Origin: Kribbella catacumbae DSM 19601
Lineage (GTDB): Bacteria; Actinomycetota; Actinomycetes; Propionibacteriales; Kribbellaceae
DNA length: 64,000 nucleotides
Assembly: GCF_000372465.1 (NCBI RefSeq)
Contig: NZ_AQUZ01000004.1
Location: 231,660 to 295,659, forward strand
Direction of reading: 5' to 3'
Shown here: positions 1 through 8,859 of the stretch, piece after piece
Numbering within the stretch: the first letter of the stretch is position 1
Layout: every line of letters begins with the position of its first letter
Notes under the pieces: model-generated
Database searches by the model: none
Told to the model about the DNA's origin: nothing
Seen by the model: the letters and a program-made list of their open reading frames with translations, nothing else
Translations under genes and position numbers: made by a program

Positions 1-53
1 ACGTTAGCTCGCAACTCCAGCCGACGCCCGCCATATCTCAACCAGTGCTGCTC

Positions 54-1325
54 TCAACCGGTTCTGCGCGGAGTCACCCGGCCGGAGGTGAACAGATACG
101 TCGGAGTGAAGGTCAGTGGCACCCACGGCTGGCCGGGTGCGCTGCGAGTGACGAAGTGGTTGCCGTCGGCTGGCGCGGTCAGATGCAGCTCGTACTCGAC
201 GATCGGCTCCTCGGCGAAGGCAAGTCGGTCGCCGGTGGCTCGATAGATCATTAGCAGCCGGCCGTCGCGGCGAAGTACCTCCATTTCGACCCCGGCACGC
301 TCAAAGACGCCGAGGTGCTCGTCTCCCCCGGCTGCTCCGGCCACGGGTTCGGGCGGTGGCGGGGCAGCGACACCCACCGAGTGCGTGAACACCTCGGAGA
401 CGAGCTGATCGAAAAGGGCGGGCGCGTTGGCCGAGTTCGTCAGCAAGCAGACGGCCAGGCGAGCCTCAGGGTCGATGCGGAGGAAGGCGAGCTGTGACAC
501 CGTCTGGCCGTCGTGGCCGAAGAGTTTGCGACCTGACCAGTCATAGAGTCGCCACGCCAACCCGATCGCCTCGAACCCGTCCCCAGGAAACGGCGCCTGC
601 GGTTGGCGCATCTCGGCGTACTGATCCAGGTGCAGTTGGGCGAAGCGCAACAGGTCGCCGGCGCTTGCACTGATCAAACCGGCCGGCCCGATGCTGCGGG
701 GCAGGTTCCAGGTCTTCACCGGTACGCCGTCGGCGGTGTGGCCGAGAGCGTTGCGGTGCAGGATCGCCTGCTCGGGCAGGGTCATGGTCTGCTGGAGGCC
801 GAGCGGTTCGATCAGTCGAGCTTGGAGCGTGGCGTCCCAGGTTCGCTTGTCGAGGACCTCGATGATTCGGCCGAGCAGGACGAATCCGGCGTTGCAGTAC
901 GAGTACGCCGTACCGGGCTCGAACAGTTGCTCCACCTCGCCCAGCAGGGCGACATAGCGTTCGACGCAGTCGTCGCCGCGGCCGGTGTCGGTGAAGAGAT
1001 CGCCGTCGATACCGCTCTGGTGGGTGAGCAGGTGCCGGACCGTGATCCGCGCGTCGACCGGCGCTTCGGGCAACAGCTCGACGACGGCGTCGTCGTACGA
1101 CAATTTGCCGTCAGCAACCAACTGCGCGACGAGGGTCGCCGTCCAGATCTTGCTGATCGAGCCGACTTGGAAGACCGAGTCGGCTGTCACCTCGAGGCCG
1201 GTGTTGCGATTCAATACGCCGTACGGCGCGATGGTCTGCTCACCGTCGGCCCAGATCCCGAGTACCGCGCCGGGCACTCCGCTTTCGGTTGCGAGCTGGG
1301 CGAGCCGGGTTGTCCAGTCAGGCAT
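54..1325 (-). CDS. Beta-lactamase-fold serine hydrolase
   Basis: This 423-residue protein belongs to the class C beta-lactamase / penicillin-binding-protein-like serine hydrolases, which act on beta-lactams, D-amino-acid peptides or esters. The catalytic SxxK motif is visible as S56-I-S-K59, the YxN motif as Y143-C-N145, and the third-box H-x-G as H271-D-G273. The last 100 residues after an Ala/Pro-rich linker form the beta-sheet-rich tail common in stand-alone family members. I see no clear signal peptide, so a cytoplasmic esterase-like role is as likely as a cell-wall role. It starts with ATG. Its substrate cannot be inferred from the neighbours. Confidence 0.85.
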   Translation of the reverse strand: MPDWTTRLAQLATESGVPGAVLGIWADGEQTIAPYGVLNRNTGLEVTADSVFQVGSISKIWTATLVAQLVADGKLSYDDAVVELLPEAPVDARITVRHLLTHQSGIDGDLFTDTGRGDDCVERYVALLGEVEQLFEPGTAYSYCNAGFVLLGRIIEVLDKRTWDATLQARLIEPLGLQQTMTLPEQAILHRNALGHTADGVPVKTWNLPRSIGPAGLISASAGDLLRFAQLHLDQYAEMRQPQAPFPGDGFEAIGLAWRLYDWSGRKLFGHDGQTVSQLAFLRIDPEARLAVCLLTNSANAPALFDQLVSEVFTHSVGVAAPPPPEPVAGAAGGDEHLGVFERAGVEMEVLRRDGRLLMIYRATGDRLAFAEEPIVEYELHLTAPADGNHFVTRSAPGQPWVPLTFTPTYLFTSGRVTPRRTG

Positions 1326-1334
1326 GCGGCAAAC

Positions 1335-2066
1335 CTACTTGGCTTGCGTCACCTCCTCGATTGCGGCCCGGACCGCCTCGGCGGCGGCCGCTTCGTCCAG
1401 TCCGAGCTCACGCAAGACCTCGGTGGCGAGGCTGGCCGAGTCGCGGTAGAAGGCAAGCAGCAGGTGCTCGGTGCCGACGTAGTTGTGGCCGAGGACGAGC
1501 GCTTCGGCGACCGCGCCCTGGAGGACATGCGCGGCCTTACGCGTGTACGGCGGGTTCTCGGCCGACAGCGCGGCTTCGACATCCTTCGGCGCACCGGCCG
1601 CCTTGGCCGGACTTCTTGGGGCGACGGCCTTGGCGACTGCCTCTTCGGTGATGCCGTGTGCGACGAGGATGCGGGTCACGATCGACTCGGGCTGCGTGAA
1701 AAGGGCGAGCAGCAGGTGTTCGGTGCCGATGAACGGATGGTTCATCCCACGGGCGACCTCTTTCGCTCCGTCCAGCACGGCCTTTGTGCGCGGGGTGTAT
1801 CGCTCGAGGACGGCCGCGGCGGTCCAGGAGTCGGCGAAGCGCTTGTGGGCAGCCTGCTTGCTCACGCCGAGCACCGCGCTGATCTCGACCCACGACTTGC
1901 CGGCCCCACGAGCCCGGTCGACGAAGTAGCCGAGGGCGGCGTCACTGGTGCTGGTCAGTTCATTGATGGTGCTCGCGGCCGTGCCGAGCTGGTCGAGGAC
2001 CTCGTTGCTGCCGGCGTCCTCGCGGATCGTGTCGATGAGCTGCTGAAGGTCGGGTCCAGGGGTCAT
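1335..2066 (-). CDS. HTH and tandem Clp-N domain protein, probable autorepressor
   Basis: The protein has a helix-turn-helix near residues 58-78 (SWVEISAVLGVSKQAAHKRF) followed by two Clp-N repeats (about 89-150 and 173-225), each containing the G-T-E-H-L-L-L-A signature. Clp-N modules bind clients or adaptors in ClpA/ClpC; here there is no AAA ATPase, so this is an HTH protein with Clp-N sensors, a known actinobacterial type. I chose ATG 2066 (243 residues) over an upstream TTG at 2102, because a -35/-10 pair and two palindromes occupy the sequence immediately before it. That arrangement predicts a leaderless, self-repressed gene. The regulated stress signal is unknown. Confidence 0.8.
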   Translation of the reverse strand: MTPGPDLQQLIDTIREDAGSNEVLDQLGTAASTINELTSTSDAALGYFVDRARGAGKSWVEISAVLGVSKQAAHKRFADSWTAAAVLERYTPRTKAVLDGAKEVARGMNHPFIGTEHLLLALFTQPESIVTRILVAHGITEEAVAKAVAPRSPAKAAGAPKDVEAALSAENPPYTRKAAHVLQGAVAEALVLGHNYVGTEHLLLAFYRDSASLATEVLRELGLDEAAAAEAVRAAIEEVTQAK

Positions 2067-2069
2067 ATC

Positions 2070-2114
2070 GTCAACTGTAGGTTGACGATGGTCGCTCGTC
2101 AACCGTTGGTTGAC
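2070..2114 (-). promoter_or_regulatory. Promoter with two 17-bp palindromic operators
   Basis: Two copies of GTCAAC-N5-GTTGAC lie at 2070-2086 and 2098-2114, with centres 28 bp apart. On the minus strand a -35 box TTGACG (2102-2097) and a -10 box TACAGT (2079-2074) are separated by 17 bp, and only 7 nt separate the -10 from ATG 2066. Each palindrome therefore covers one promoter element, which fits repression by the HTH/Clp-N protein itself; that link is inference. Confidence 0.7.
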
Positions 2115-2214
2115 GGACCGCCAGCACTCACGAACCTCACTCTCCTGCCCGCCTCTACGCTCAGCGTGCTCCGGATCGGGCTGCCTGGGCGGAGTTTATG
2201 AGTGGTGGCGGTCC
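2115..2214. repeat. 100-bp inverted-repeat element, copy 1
   Basis: This is one of three elements of exactly 100 bp in the window (others at 30284 and 37760). Its 23-bp ends are inverted copies, starting GGACCGCC and ending GGCGGTCC, with an inner CTCACGAACCT / ATGAGT-type segment; about 18 of 23 arm positions pair. The interior diverges between copies. This copy fills the divergent gap between the Clp-N gene promoter and mug and directly abuts the outer operator. Confidence 0.75.
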
Positions 2215-2243
2215 GGGCCGGGCGGCGAGGCTAGGGTTTTGGG

Positions 2244-2753
2244 GTGCAGGCATTGGGTGATGTGGTCAGGCCGGGGTTGCGGGTGCTGTTCTGCGGGATC
2301 AATCCCGGGTTGATCTCGGCGGAGACCGGGCATCACTTCGCCAGGCCGGGGAATCGGTTCTGGCCGGCCTTGCACCTGGCGGGATTCACGCCGCGGTTGT
2401 TCCGGCCGGATGAGCAGAAGGAACTGCTGGGGCTCGACCTCGGGATCACCAACGTGGTCGACCGGCCGTCGGCGCGGGCCGACGAGTTGACCACGGCCGA
2501 GCTGATCGCCGGCGGCGAGAACCTGGTCCAGAAGGTGCTCACCTACCAACCACAGTGGCTCGCGGTGGTCGGCGTCACGGCGTACCGGGACGCCTTCGGG
2601 GAGCGGAAGGCGGCGATGGGCGAGCAAGCCAGGCGGATCGGCGCGACGAGAGTTTGGATCCTGCCCAACCCCAGCGGCCTCAACGCCCACTACACGCTAC
2701 CGAAACTCGCAGCCGCCTACGCCGAGCTGGAGAAAGTCAGCGCCGGCGACTAG
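2244..2753 (+). CDS. mug: G/U mismatch-specific uracil/thymine DNA glycosylase
   Basis: This 169-residue protein excises uracil (or thymine and ethenocytosine) from mismatches with guanine in base excision repair. It carries the two Mug/TDG signatures: GINPGL near residue 18, which holds the catalytic Asn, and NPSGLN near residue 142, the strand-intercalating loop. Its length matches bacterial Mug. Translation starts at GTG 2244. There is no Shine-Dalgarno sequence, but a TAGGGT -10-like box ends 6 nt before the start, so the mRNA may be leaderless. The gene stands alone on the plus strand just after a 100-bp repeat. Confidence 0.9.
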   Translation: MQALGDVVRPGLRVLFCGINPGLISAETGHHFARPGNRFWPALHLAGFTPRLFRPDEQKELLGLDLGITNVVDRPSARADELTTAELIAGGENLVQKVLTYQPQWLAVVGVTAYRDAFGERKAAMGEQARRIGATRVWILPNPSGLNAHYTLPKLAAAYAELEKVSAGD

Positions 2754-2789
2754 CGGGCATCAGGGCAGCACTCGCCAGGCGGGTGATCG

Positions 2790-3722
2790 TCAGGCGAGGG
2801 CGTTGCGCAGCGTGCTGATGGCGAGGTTGATCGCGGCCTCGGCGGCATTGGTGTCGCGAAGCGCGTCGACCATCACGAAGTCGTGGATGACCCCACCGAA
2901 CCGGACCGCGGTGACCGCCACGCCAGCCTCGCGGAGCTTGGCCGCATACGCCTCGCCCTCGTCCCGCAGTACGTCGGCTTCGCCGGTGATCACCAGTGCG
3001 GTCGGCAATCCGCGGAGCTGCTCGAGGCTCGCGCGCAGCGGCGACGCGGTGATCTGGTTCCGCTCGGCCTCATCCTTGGTGTACTGATCCCAGAACCACT
3101 TCATGCCCTCGCGCTGCAGGAAGTAGCCTTCGGCAAATTCGTGGTAGGACGCCGTGTCGAACGACGCGTCGGTGACCGGGTAGAACAGCACCTGCTGGTT
3201 GAAGGTCACATCCCCGCGCTCCTTCGCGAGCAGCGTCACCGCGGCCGCCAGGTTGCCACCCACGGAGTCACCCGCGATCGCCAGCCGACTCGCGTCCAGA
3301 TCGTGTTCCTTGCCGGAAGCAACGATCCAGCGGGCGGCCGCGTAGTTCTGCTCCAGCGCGATCGGGTACTGCGCCTCCGGCGACCGGTCGTACTCCGGGA
3401 AGACCACCGCCGCGCCGGCGCCGACGGCCAGTTCGCGGACCAGCCGGTCATGGGTGTGCGCGTTGCCGAAGACCCACCCGGCGCCGTGGATGTAGAGCAC
3501 CACCGGCAGTGGACCCGCAACGCCGGCCGGGCGGACGATCCGGACCTTGACGTTGCCGTCGGGGACAGTCAGCCATTCCTCGTCGACGGCGAGCTTCGGG
3601 TAGTCGGTGGTCTGCACCTCGTCGACGGCCTTGCGACCCTCGTCCGGCGGCAGCTGGAACAGGAACGGCGGGACGCTGGTGGCGTCGGCGAAAGCTTGGG
3701 CGGCAGGCTCCAGAACGGTCAT
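2790..3722 (-). CDS. Alpha/beta-hydrolase, hormone-sensitive-lipase-type esterase
   Basis: This 310-residue carboxylesterase-like enzyme has the oxyanion-hole motif HGAGW and the nucleophile elbow G-D-S-V-G-G of the HSL (family IV) esterases. A GEADVLRDEG segment supplies the acid residue region, and the H in VIHDF near the C-terminus completes the triad. It starts at ATG with a GAGGAG ribosome site. The divergent TetR gene and the two shared palindromes in between suggest it is the regulator's target, possibly for detoxifying or using an ester. The substrate is unknown. Confidence 0.85.
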   Translation of the reverse strand: MTVLEPAAQAFADATSVPPFLFQLPPDEGRKAVDEVQTTDYPKLAVDEEWLTVPDGNVKVRIVRPAGVAGPLPVVLYIHGAGWVFGNAHTHDRLVRELAVGAGAAVVFPEYDRSPEAQYPIALEQNYAAARWIVASGKEHDLDASRLAIAGDSVGGNLAAAVTLLAKERGDVTFNQQVLFYPVTDASFDTASYHEFAEGYFLQREGMKWFWDQYTKDEAERNQITASPLRASLEQLRGLPTALVITGEADVLRDEGEAYAAKLREAGVAVTAVRFGGVIHDFVMVDALRDTNAAEAAINLAISTLRNALA

Positions 3723-3751
3723 CGAAGGACTCCTCTACAGATCCGGCGGTG

Positions 3752-3767
3752 GAGAACGAGCGTTCTC
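3752..3767. promoter_or_regulatory. TetR-type operator, copy 1
   Basis: The 16-bp near-perfect palindrome GAGAACGAGCGTTCTC lies 30 bp upstream of the esterase start. A second copy lies 37 bp away, centre to centre, towards the TetR gene. The pair is a typical arrangement for a TetR regulator controlling itself and a divergent target. Confidence 0.7.
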
Positions 3768-3788
3768 GACCGATGTCCAGTACTGTAG

Positions 3789-3804
3789 GAGAACGATGGT
3801 TCTC
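3789..3804. promoter_or_regulatory. TetR-type operator, copy 2
   Basis: GAGAACGATGGTTCTC matches operator copy 1 except at the central and one arm position. It lies about 30 bp before the TetR start codon, where binding would block that promoter. Confidence 0.65.
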
Positions 3805-3834
3805 ACCGCAACCCCGACCCCGGAGGAAGGGCCT

Positions 3835-4407
3835 ATGACGATCGACACAGCGACCGCCCAGCAGCAGGTGCTGGCCGCGGCGGACGCGCTCTTCTACGAG
3901 CGCGGCGTGCAGGCGGTCGGGATGGACGCCATCCGGAACGCGTCCGGCGTCTCGCTGAAGCGGCTCTACCAGCTCTTCCCGTCCAAGGACCACCTGATCG
4001 AGGCCTACCTGGACAAGCGAGACCTGCAGTGGAAAACGATGCTCGCCGAGCACGTGGAAGCCGCGACCGACCCGCGCGAGCGGATCCTGGCGGTGTTCGA
4101 CTTCCTGCACACCTGGTTCATGGAGAAGACCTTCCGCGGCTGCGCCTTCATCAACTCCTTCGGCGAGCTCGGCACCGTCTCACCCCAGGTCGCCGAGCTG
4201 GCGCGGCGGCACAAGACAGGCTTCAACCACGCGCTCAAGGAGCTGGCAGCAGCAGCCGGTGCGCCGGATCCGCAGCGCCTCGCGGACTACCTGATCCTGC
4301 TCAGCGAAGGCGCCATCACCACCTCGGCCTTCACCGAATCGGCCGTCCCGGCGACCCGCGCCCGCGAGGCCGCTCAACTCCTGATGGCGGCCACCTTGCC
4401 CGCCTGA
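3835..4407 (+). CDS. TetR/AcrR family transcriptional regulator
   Basis: This 190-residue regulator has an N-terminal TetR DNA-binding domain. Residues 10-60 run from LAAADALFYERGVQAVGMDA through the recognition helix SLKRLYQLFPSKDHLI. The C-terminal ligand domain contains FLHTWFMEKTFRGCAFINSF, a pattern common in TetR members next to oxidoreductases or esterases. I chose ATG 3835, preceded by GGAGGAAGG at proper spacing, rather than the longer upstream frame, which would read through the operators. It is divergent from the esterase and probably represses it and itself. The ligand is unknown. Confidence 0.88.
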   Translation: MTIDTATAQQQVLAAADALFYERGVQAVGMDAIRNASGVSLKRLYQLFPSKDHLIEAYLDKRDLQWKTMLAEHVEAATDPRERILAVFDFLHTWFMEKTFRGCAFINSFGELGTVSPQVAELARRHKTGFNHALKELAAAAGAPDPQRLADYLILLSEGAITTSAFTESAVPATRAREAAQLLMAATLPA

Positions 4408-4432
4408 CACCGGCAGTCGGCAAGATGTGGGG

Positions 4433-7400
4433 ATGCGAGCGAGAGAACTGCTGAAGGCCCTCGATCGACTCCCGTACGGCGAACGCGTCCGCCTGATCGC
4501 CGTGGAGGCTCGTCGCACCCCCGAGCTGAAAGCCCTGATCGCCGAACTGGACAACGGCGACGCCTTCGCACGGACCGTCGGCCTCCAGCTCGCGCAGATC
4601 GGCGGCGACGTCGAGCACCTCACCAAACTCCTCAGCGACCCCGTGCTCCAGTGGCGCGCCTTAGCCGCCGTCGGCCGCGGCGTACCGGTTCCTGATGACG
4701 CACTCCAGGCCCTGTACTCCGATGCGCCTGCCGCGCTACGCACCCGCATCCTCGGTGTCATCCGGCGCACCCGGCGACACGGGCTCGCCGCCCGCCTGAT
4801 CGACGAGCAGCGAGAGCGTTGGGGTGATCACGCAGCCGCCAGCATGCTCAGCAGCACCGACCGGGCCACGGTCGAACGCTTGCTGCCAGACCTCGCGTAC
4901 TCGCTGTCCAGCGGCGAGTGGTGGCGCCTGGGTGCGCGCCACCCGGAAGCGGTACTCGACTACGCCTTCCGCACTCTGCCGGGCGACGCCGACCGGAGCG
5001 AGTGGTGGGAGAGCGTCGCGTACGGCGCCATCGAGGCGATCGACCTCTACCCCGAGCGCGTTCTGGAGCTGATCAAGGCGGCGCTCCCCCAGCACGATCT
5101 GCCCTGGGCTGTGGTCCGCGTCCTCGGGCAGCTGGCCGAGCTCGATCCGGCCGGTCTGCTGGCGATCCTGCTCGCACCGGATCGCGCCTCGACGATCCAC
5201 CGAGCACTCACTCCCGCGCTCCGGCGACGGTTGCACCGGTTCGCCGACGAGGACCTGATCGCGCTCGGACGCACTCTCTGGCCGAAGGTCGAAGGACTGC
5301 TGTCCGATCTCCCACCCTCCCGGCGGGCGACGATCTTCGAGGCGGTGACCGCCGAGGTCGATCTCGGCCAGACGATCCTCCACGAGGAGCTGCTCGCAGT
5401 ACTGCCGCGAGCCGTCCGGCACGTGCATGCCCGGCGGATGCTCACGCTCCCGAAGGTCAGCGAGAACCTCAACCTCCGCTGGCAACTCACCGCTCATCTC
5501 CCTTACAACGAGGCCTTTGCCCTCCTCGAGCCTGAAGTCGGCCGGGCCGACGCGGACGACCGGGCAGCCGTCTATCGAGCCGTCATCGCGAGCGCCGGCC
5601 ATGAACGCCAGCCGGCGCAGGTCGCGCAAGTGCTGACCTGGGCCACCAGGGTCCGCAACGACCAGGACCCCGTCCGGCAATCAGTGCTGACCACGGCCGC
5701 CTACTTGCCGCCGTCTCTGCTGACGGACGAGCACGTCGGCGCCCTCCAGATCCTGCTGACGGATGCGCTCGAAGCCCGCGACGCGTCCTGGGCTACCCGC
5801 TCGGCCCTCAACCAGCTCGCCGAGACCGCCGTCCGACAAGGGGCCATGGGCAACCACTTGGCCTTGCTCGACTGGGGTCTGCAGGCGCACGCGCGACTGA
5901 CCGAGAACACTGGCACCGTCAGCCTGTACGGACTCATCGACGGACTCCCCCGCGGTCGTGAAGTCGCTGTCTACGAAGCACTGCGCCCGTCCGTCGATGC
6001 CGCGGCCAAGCGCCGGGAGTTCGACCTCGCCTTCGCGATCGCCGCGGCGTTCGGTCGCCGCGGCTGGACCAACGAGCACCTGCACGAGGTAATCGAACAG
6101 GCCGTCTGGTCGAACCAGGAGTACACGGTCGACCGCGCCGCCCGGCTCTGGCTCGAACCACCCGCGACTCGTTCAGCACGGGCCGGCCTGATCATCGGCC
6201 GCGAGGTCGGCATGGCTCGCTGGGACTCCGTCTGGACGGCCGTCACGGAGGTTCGCAGCGATCTCCTCGACCGCGTCCTCGCCAAGCCGAATCGCATCCG
6301 CCGATTCGACCGCAACCACCCCGCCTGGCAGGTCTCCGGCGTCGCGCTCCGCCGCTGGCTCCCCCGCCAGCACAGCCGGTACGCCGAACTGGTGACTGCC
6401 GCCGCCAACGACTCGCGGATGCCGGAGTGGGCTCGCGCGAGAGCTGTCTCGACACTGGGCCACGTGCCCGGCATCGGTCGCGCTGCTGTCGAGCCGTTCC
6501 TCGCCAGCGAGCTGGTGATCTTGCAGGAGGCGGCTCTTGGCGCGCTGGTCTGGACCGACCAGCCGGAACTCGTACTGCCGGTTCTGCTGAGCCACGGTGG
6601 TGACGACCGGGCCCGGGTCGCCCTGTACTCGGCCAGCCGGGCTGCACGGTTCGTCAGGCCGAGCCTGCTGGCCCAGACGTTCCGGCCGGTGCTCGTGGGC
6701 GAACGGATGAAGGTGACGTCTCGCAAGGAGGCGGCGCGGCTCCTCGGAGTACTGCGTGCTCCGGGGGCGAGCGAAGTACTGGCTGAGGCCTGGGCTGGTG
6801 CGCATCGGGATGTGCGGGCGGCGATCACTAGTGCGGCTTCGCAGCATCTACTGCATGAGCTGGCCAGTTGGGCGCTGCTGCAGGAGGCTGTGCACGACTC
6901 GGCTGCTACTGCGACCGTCTTGGTCCAGCGGTCGCCTATGAGCATGGCTTCGCAGTACCGGTCGCGGTACGCCGACCTGCTGATCGCAGTGACCAACAGG
7001 CCTGAGCCGGAGGTCGTGCGGCTCGCTCTGCTGTCGCTGTCGAAGTGGGCTCGCTACAGCCCAGCCGCTACGCCGGTGTGCGCCGGCTTCATCACCGACC
7101 TCTCCATCCGCAACGCCACCTGGAGCGACGCAACCACTGCGCTCGTCGCCATCACCGCAACCGATCCGGCTGCTGGGTTGGAAGAGGTGGTGTCGGCCGT
7201 CCAGCTGCTAGTCCGGCTGGAGAGCAACCCCGACGTGCCCAATGCGACAGCCGACCGGGATCACCCTGCCCGCCAGCGGCTGCGCATCGTCGTCGGGCGA
7301 CTCGCCGCCGCCTTCAGCTCCAGGAACACTGAGGCACGGCAGTCGCTGCTCCGCGTCGCCGACGAGCTGACCGAGCCGGAGTACCTGGCGTTGCGTCTCC

Positions 7401-7753
7401 GCCTGCTGATCCATGCGCTGCAGTGGAACGCGCCGTTCGAGGAGCTGACCGCGGTGGCCGACCTCCTCGCCGACCGCCCGCTTGCGGCGGCCTCCGCAGT
7501 GGACCAGATCAGCCTGCGAATGACCAACGCCCAGGCTCAGTGGACCCCGGCCGACGTACTCGACCCCGCCACCCGTCTCGCCGCTACTGGCCGTCCTGTC
7601 GACGGGTTGATCGCACTCACGCTGACAGCAGTCGCTACTGGCCGCGCCGGCTGGTCGCCATCGTGGCGCGCATTGCTGATCGACCTCCGCAATCACCCGG
7701 CGGCCGACGTACGGCATACGGCCTTGGAAGTGATGACGGCGCCGGAGGGCTAG
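4433..7753 (+). CDS. Large all-helical repeat protein of unknown function
   Basis: This 1106-residue protein has no signal peptide, membrane segment or catalytic motif that I can recognise. Its sequence is a continuous series of amphipathic helices rich in Leu, Ala and Arg, with recurrent short units such as ARAVSTLGHVPG and VVRLALLSLSKWAR that resemble HEAT/ARM scaffold repeats. Such proteins usually serve as protein-binding platforms. I prefer ATG 4433 to GTG 4427, because a CAAGAT box ends 6 nt before it and there is no ribosome site. It runs convergently into the LigD-type gene with a 4-bp overlap and has no operon partner. Confidence 0.65.
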   Translation: MRARELLKALDRLPYGERVRLIAVEARRTPELKALIAELDNGDAFARTVGLQLAQIGGDVEHLTKLLSDPVLQWRALAAVGRGVPVPDDALQALYSDAPAALRTRILGVIRRTRRHGLAARLIDEQRERWGDHAAASMLSSTDRATVERLLPDLAYSLSSGEWWRLGARHPEAVLDYAFRTLPGDADRSEWWESVAYGAIEAIDLYPERVLELIKAALPQHDLPWAVVRVLGQLAELDPAGLLAILLAPDRASTIHRALTPALRRRLHRFADEDLIALGRTLWPKVEGLLSDLPPSRRATIFEAVTAEVDLGQTILHEELLAVLPRAVRHVHARRMLTLPKVSENLNLRWQLTAHLPYNEAFALLEPEVGRADADDRAAVYRAVIASAGHERQPAQVAQVLTWATRVRNDQDPVRQSVLTTAAYLPPSLLTDEHVGALQILLTDALEARDASWATRSALNQLAETAVRQGAMGNHLALLDWGLQAHARLTENTGTVSLYGLIDGLPRGREVAVYEALRPSVDAAAKRREFDLAFAIAAAFGRRGWTNEHLHEVIEQAVWSNQEYTVDRAARLWLEPPATRSARAGLIIGREVGMARWDSVWTAVTEVRSDLLDRVLAKPNRIRRFDRNHPAWQVSGVALRRWLPRQHSRYAELVTAAANDSRMPEWARARAVSTLGHVPGIGRAAVEPFLASELVILQEAALGALVWTDQPELVLPVLLSHGGDDRARVALYSASRAARFVRPSLLAQTFRPVLVGERMKVTSRKEAARLLGVLRAPGASEVLAEAWAGAHRDVRAAITSAASQHLLHELASWALLQEAVHDSAATATVLVQRSPMSMASQYRSRYADLLIAVTNRPEPEVVRLALLSLSKWARYSPAATPVCAGFITDLSIRNATWSDATTALVAITATDPAAGLEEVVSAVQLLVRLESNPDVPNATADRDHPARQRLRIVVGRLAAAFSSRNTEARQSLLRVADELTEPEYLALRLRLLIHALQWNAPFEELTAVADLLADRPLAAASAVDQISLRMTNAQAQWTPADVLDPATRLAATGRPVDGLIALTLTAVATGRAGWSPSWRALLIDLRNHPAADVRHTALEVMTAPEG

Positions 7754-8718
7754 GCGTCTTCGGCAGCTTTTCGGGCGGCTGCTTTGCGGCGTTTGCCTTC
7801 GTGCATGGCTACGACGCGGGCGATCGGGATCTCGTTGCCTTCCGCGATCAGGTCGGGCGGGAGGGTTTGTGGTGCGGGGAGTTGTTCTGCCCAGGGCGTG
7901 GCCAGCAGGTCGGGGGCTGTGTGCACGGTGAAGTCTCTGGGGGTGACCTGCTCGAGGTCGGCCCAGCCGACGGGGAACGACACCGTGGCGCCCGGGCGGA
8001 TGCGCGGGCTGTAGGCCGCGACGACGGTGGCGCCGCCGGCTCGGGTGGAGTCGACGAAGACCTTTCCGTGGCGTTCTTCCTTCACGTACGCCGTGGTCGC
8101 GAGCGCCGGATCGATCTTGGCGGATCGGGCGGCGATCGCGCGCGTCGCTGCGGCGGCGTCCTCGATGCTCGCGCTGTCATCGATCGGCACGTAGACGTGG
8201 ACGCCCTTGGCGCCGCTCGTCTTGACCGCGCCGTCCAGACCGAGCTCACTCAACGCCTGCCGAACCAGAAGCGCCGCCTGCACCGCCAGCGCGAAGGTCT
8301 CGTCACCCTCTGGCGGATCCAGGTCAAGCACCAGATGCGTCACCCGATCCGGCCGATCGACGCGGAACAACGTCGGGTGATACTCGACCGCACGCTGGTT
8401 CCCGAACCACAGCAGCGTCCGCCGGTCGTCGCAGACGGCGTACGAGACCTCCCGCTTGGAGGCCTCCGCCCACATCTTCTCCGTACGCACCCACTCCGGC
8501 GTGTACTTCGGAACGTTCTTCTGCATAAACGGATCCTGACCCGGCCGAACTCGAATCACCGACAACGGCCGCTCCCGCAACCCCGGCAGCATCAGCTCGC
8601 GCACCGCGTCGAGATAATCAATCAGATCCCGCTTAGTCGCCTCGGCGCCATCGAACAACGGCTGCCCCAGGTTGGTCAGCGGCACCCCATCACGCGTCTC
8701 ATCCGGCTTGCTCGCCAT
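7750..8718 (-). CDS. Stand-alone LigD-type primase-polymerase domain protein
   Basis: This 322-residue protein matches the polymerase module of LigD used in bacterial non-homologous end joining. It contains the catalytic DLDPP motif for metal binding and TSGAKGVHVYVP, the conserved SGxKGxH nucleotide-binding motif of archaeo-eukaryotic primases, plus a WADLEQVTPRDFT segment typical of the family's C-terminal part. No ligase or nuclease module is attached and no ku gene is in the window, so it is a separate PolD-like enzyme for gap filling. A TAGTCT box ends 6 nt before the ATG, suggesting a leaderless mRNA. Confidence 0.88.
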   Translation of the reverse strand: MASKPDETRDGVPLTNLGQPLFDGAEATKRDLIDYLDAVRELMLPGLRERPLSVIRVRPGQDPFMQKNVPKYTPEWVRTEKMWAEASKREVSYAVCDDRRTLLWFGNQRAVEYHPTLFRVDRPDRVTHLVLDLDPPEGDETFALAVQAALLVRQALSELGLDGAVKTSGAKGVHVYVPIDDSASIEDAAAATRAIAARSAKIDPALATTAYVKEERHGKVFVDSTRAGGATVVAAYSPRIRPGATVSFPVGWADLEQVTPRDFTVHTAPDLLATPWAEQLPAPQTLPPDLIAEGNEIPIARVVAMHEGKRRKAAARKAAEDA

Positions 8719-8859
8719 GACAGGAGACTACGGGGTCGTATGGTCAGGCTGCGGTCGCCGCGTTGGGCCGGACCGGCCAGCGGGATCAACGTAGACAGGT
8801 GGAGCCGCGATGGCCCATGTGGGGCTGGACCACGTCCGGCGAGCTGCTTGCTGCTTGGC

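Noticed and set aside
603..2201. 532-codon plus-strand open frame
   Set aside because: It is antisense to the serine hydrolase and Clp-N genes, matches no family, and reads through the operators and the 100-bp repeat. It is a high-GC shadow frame.
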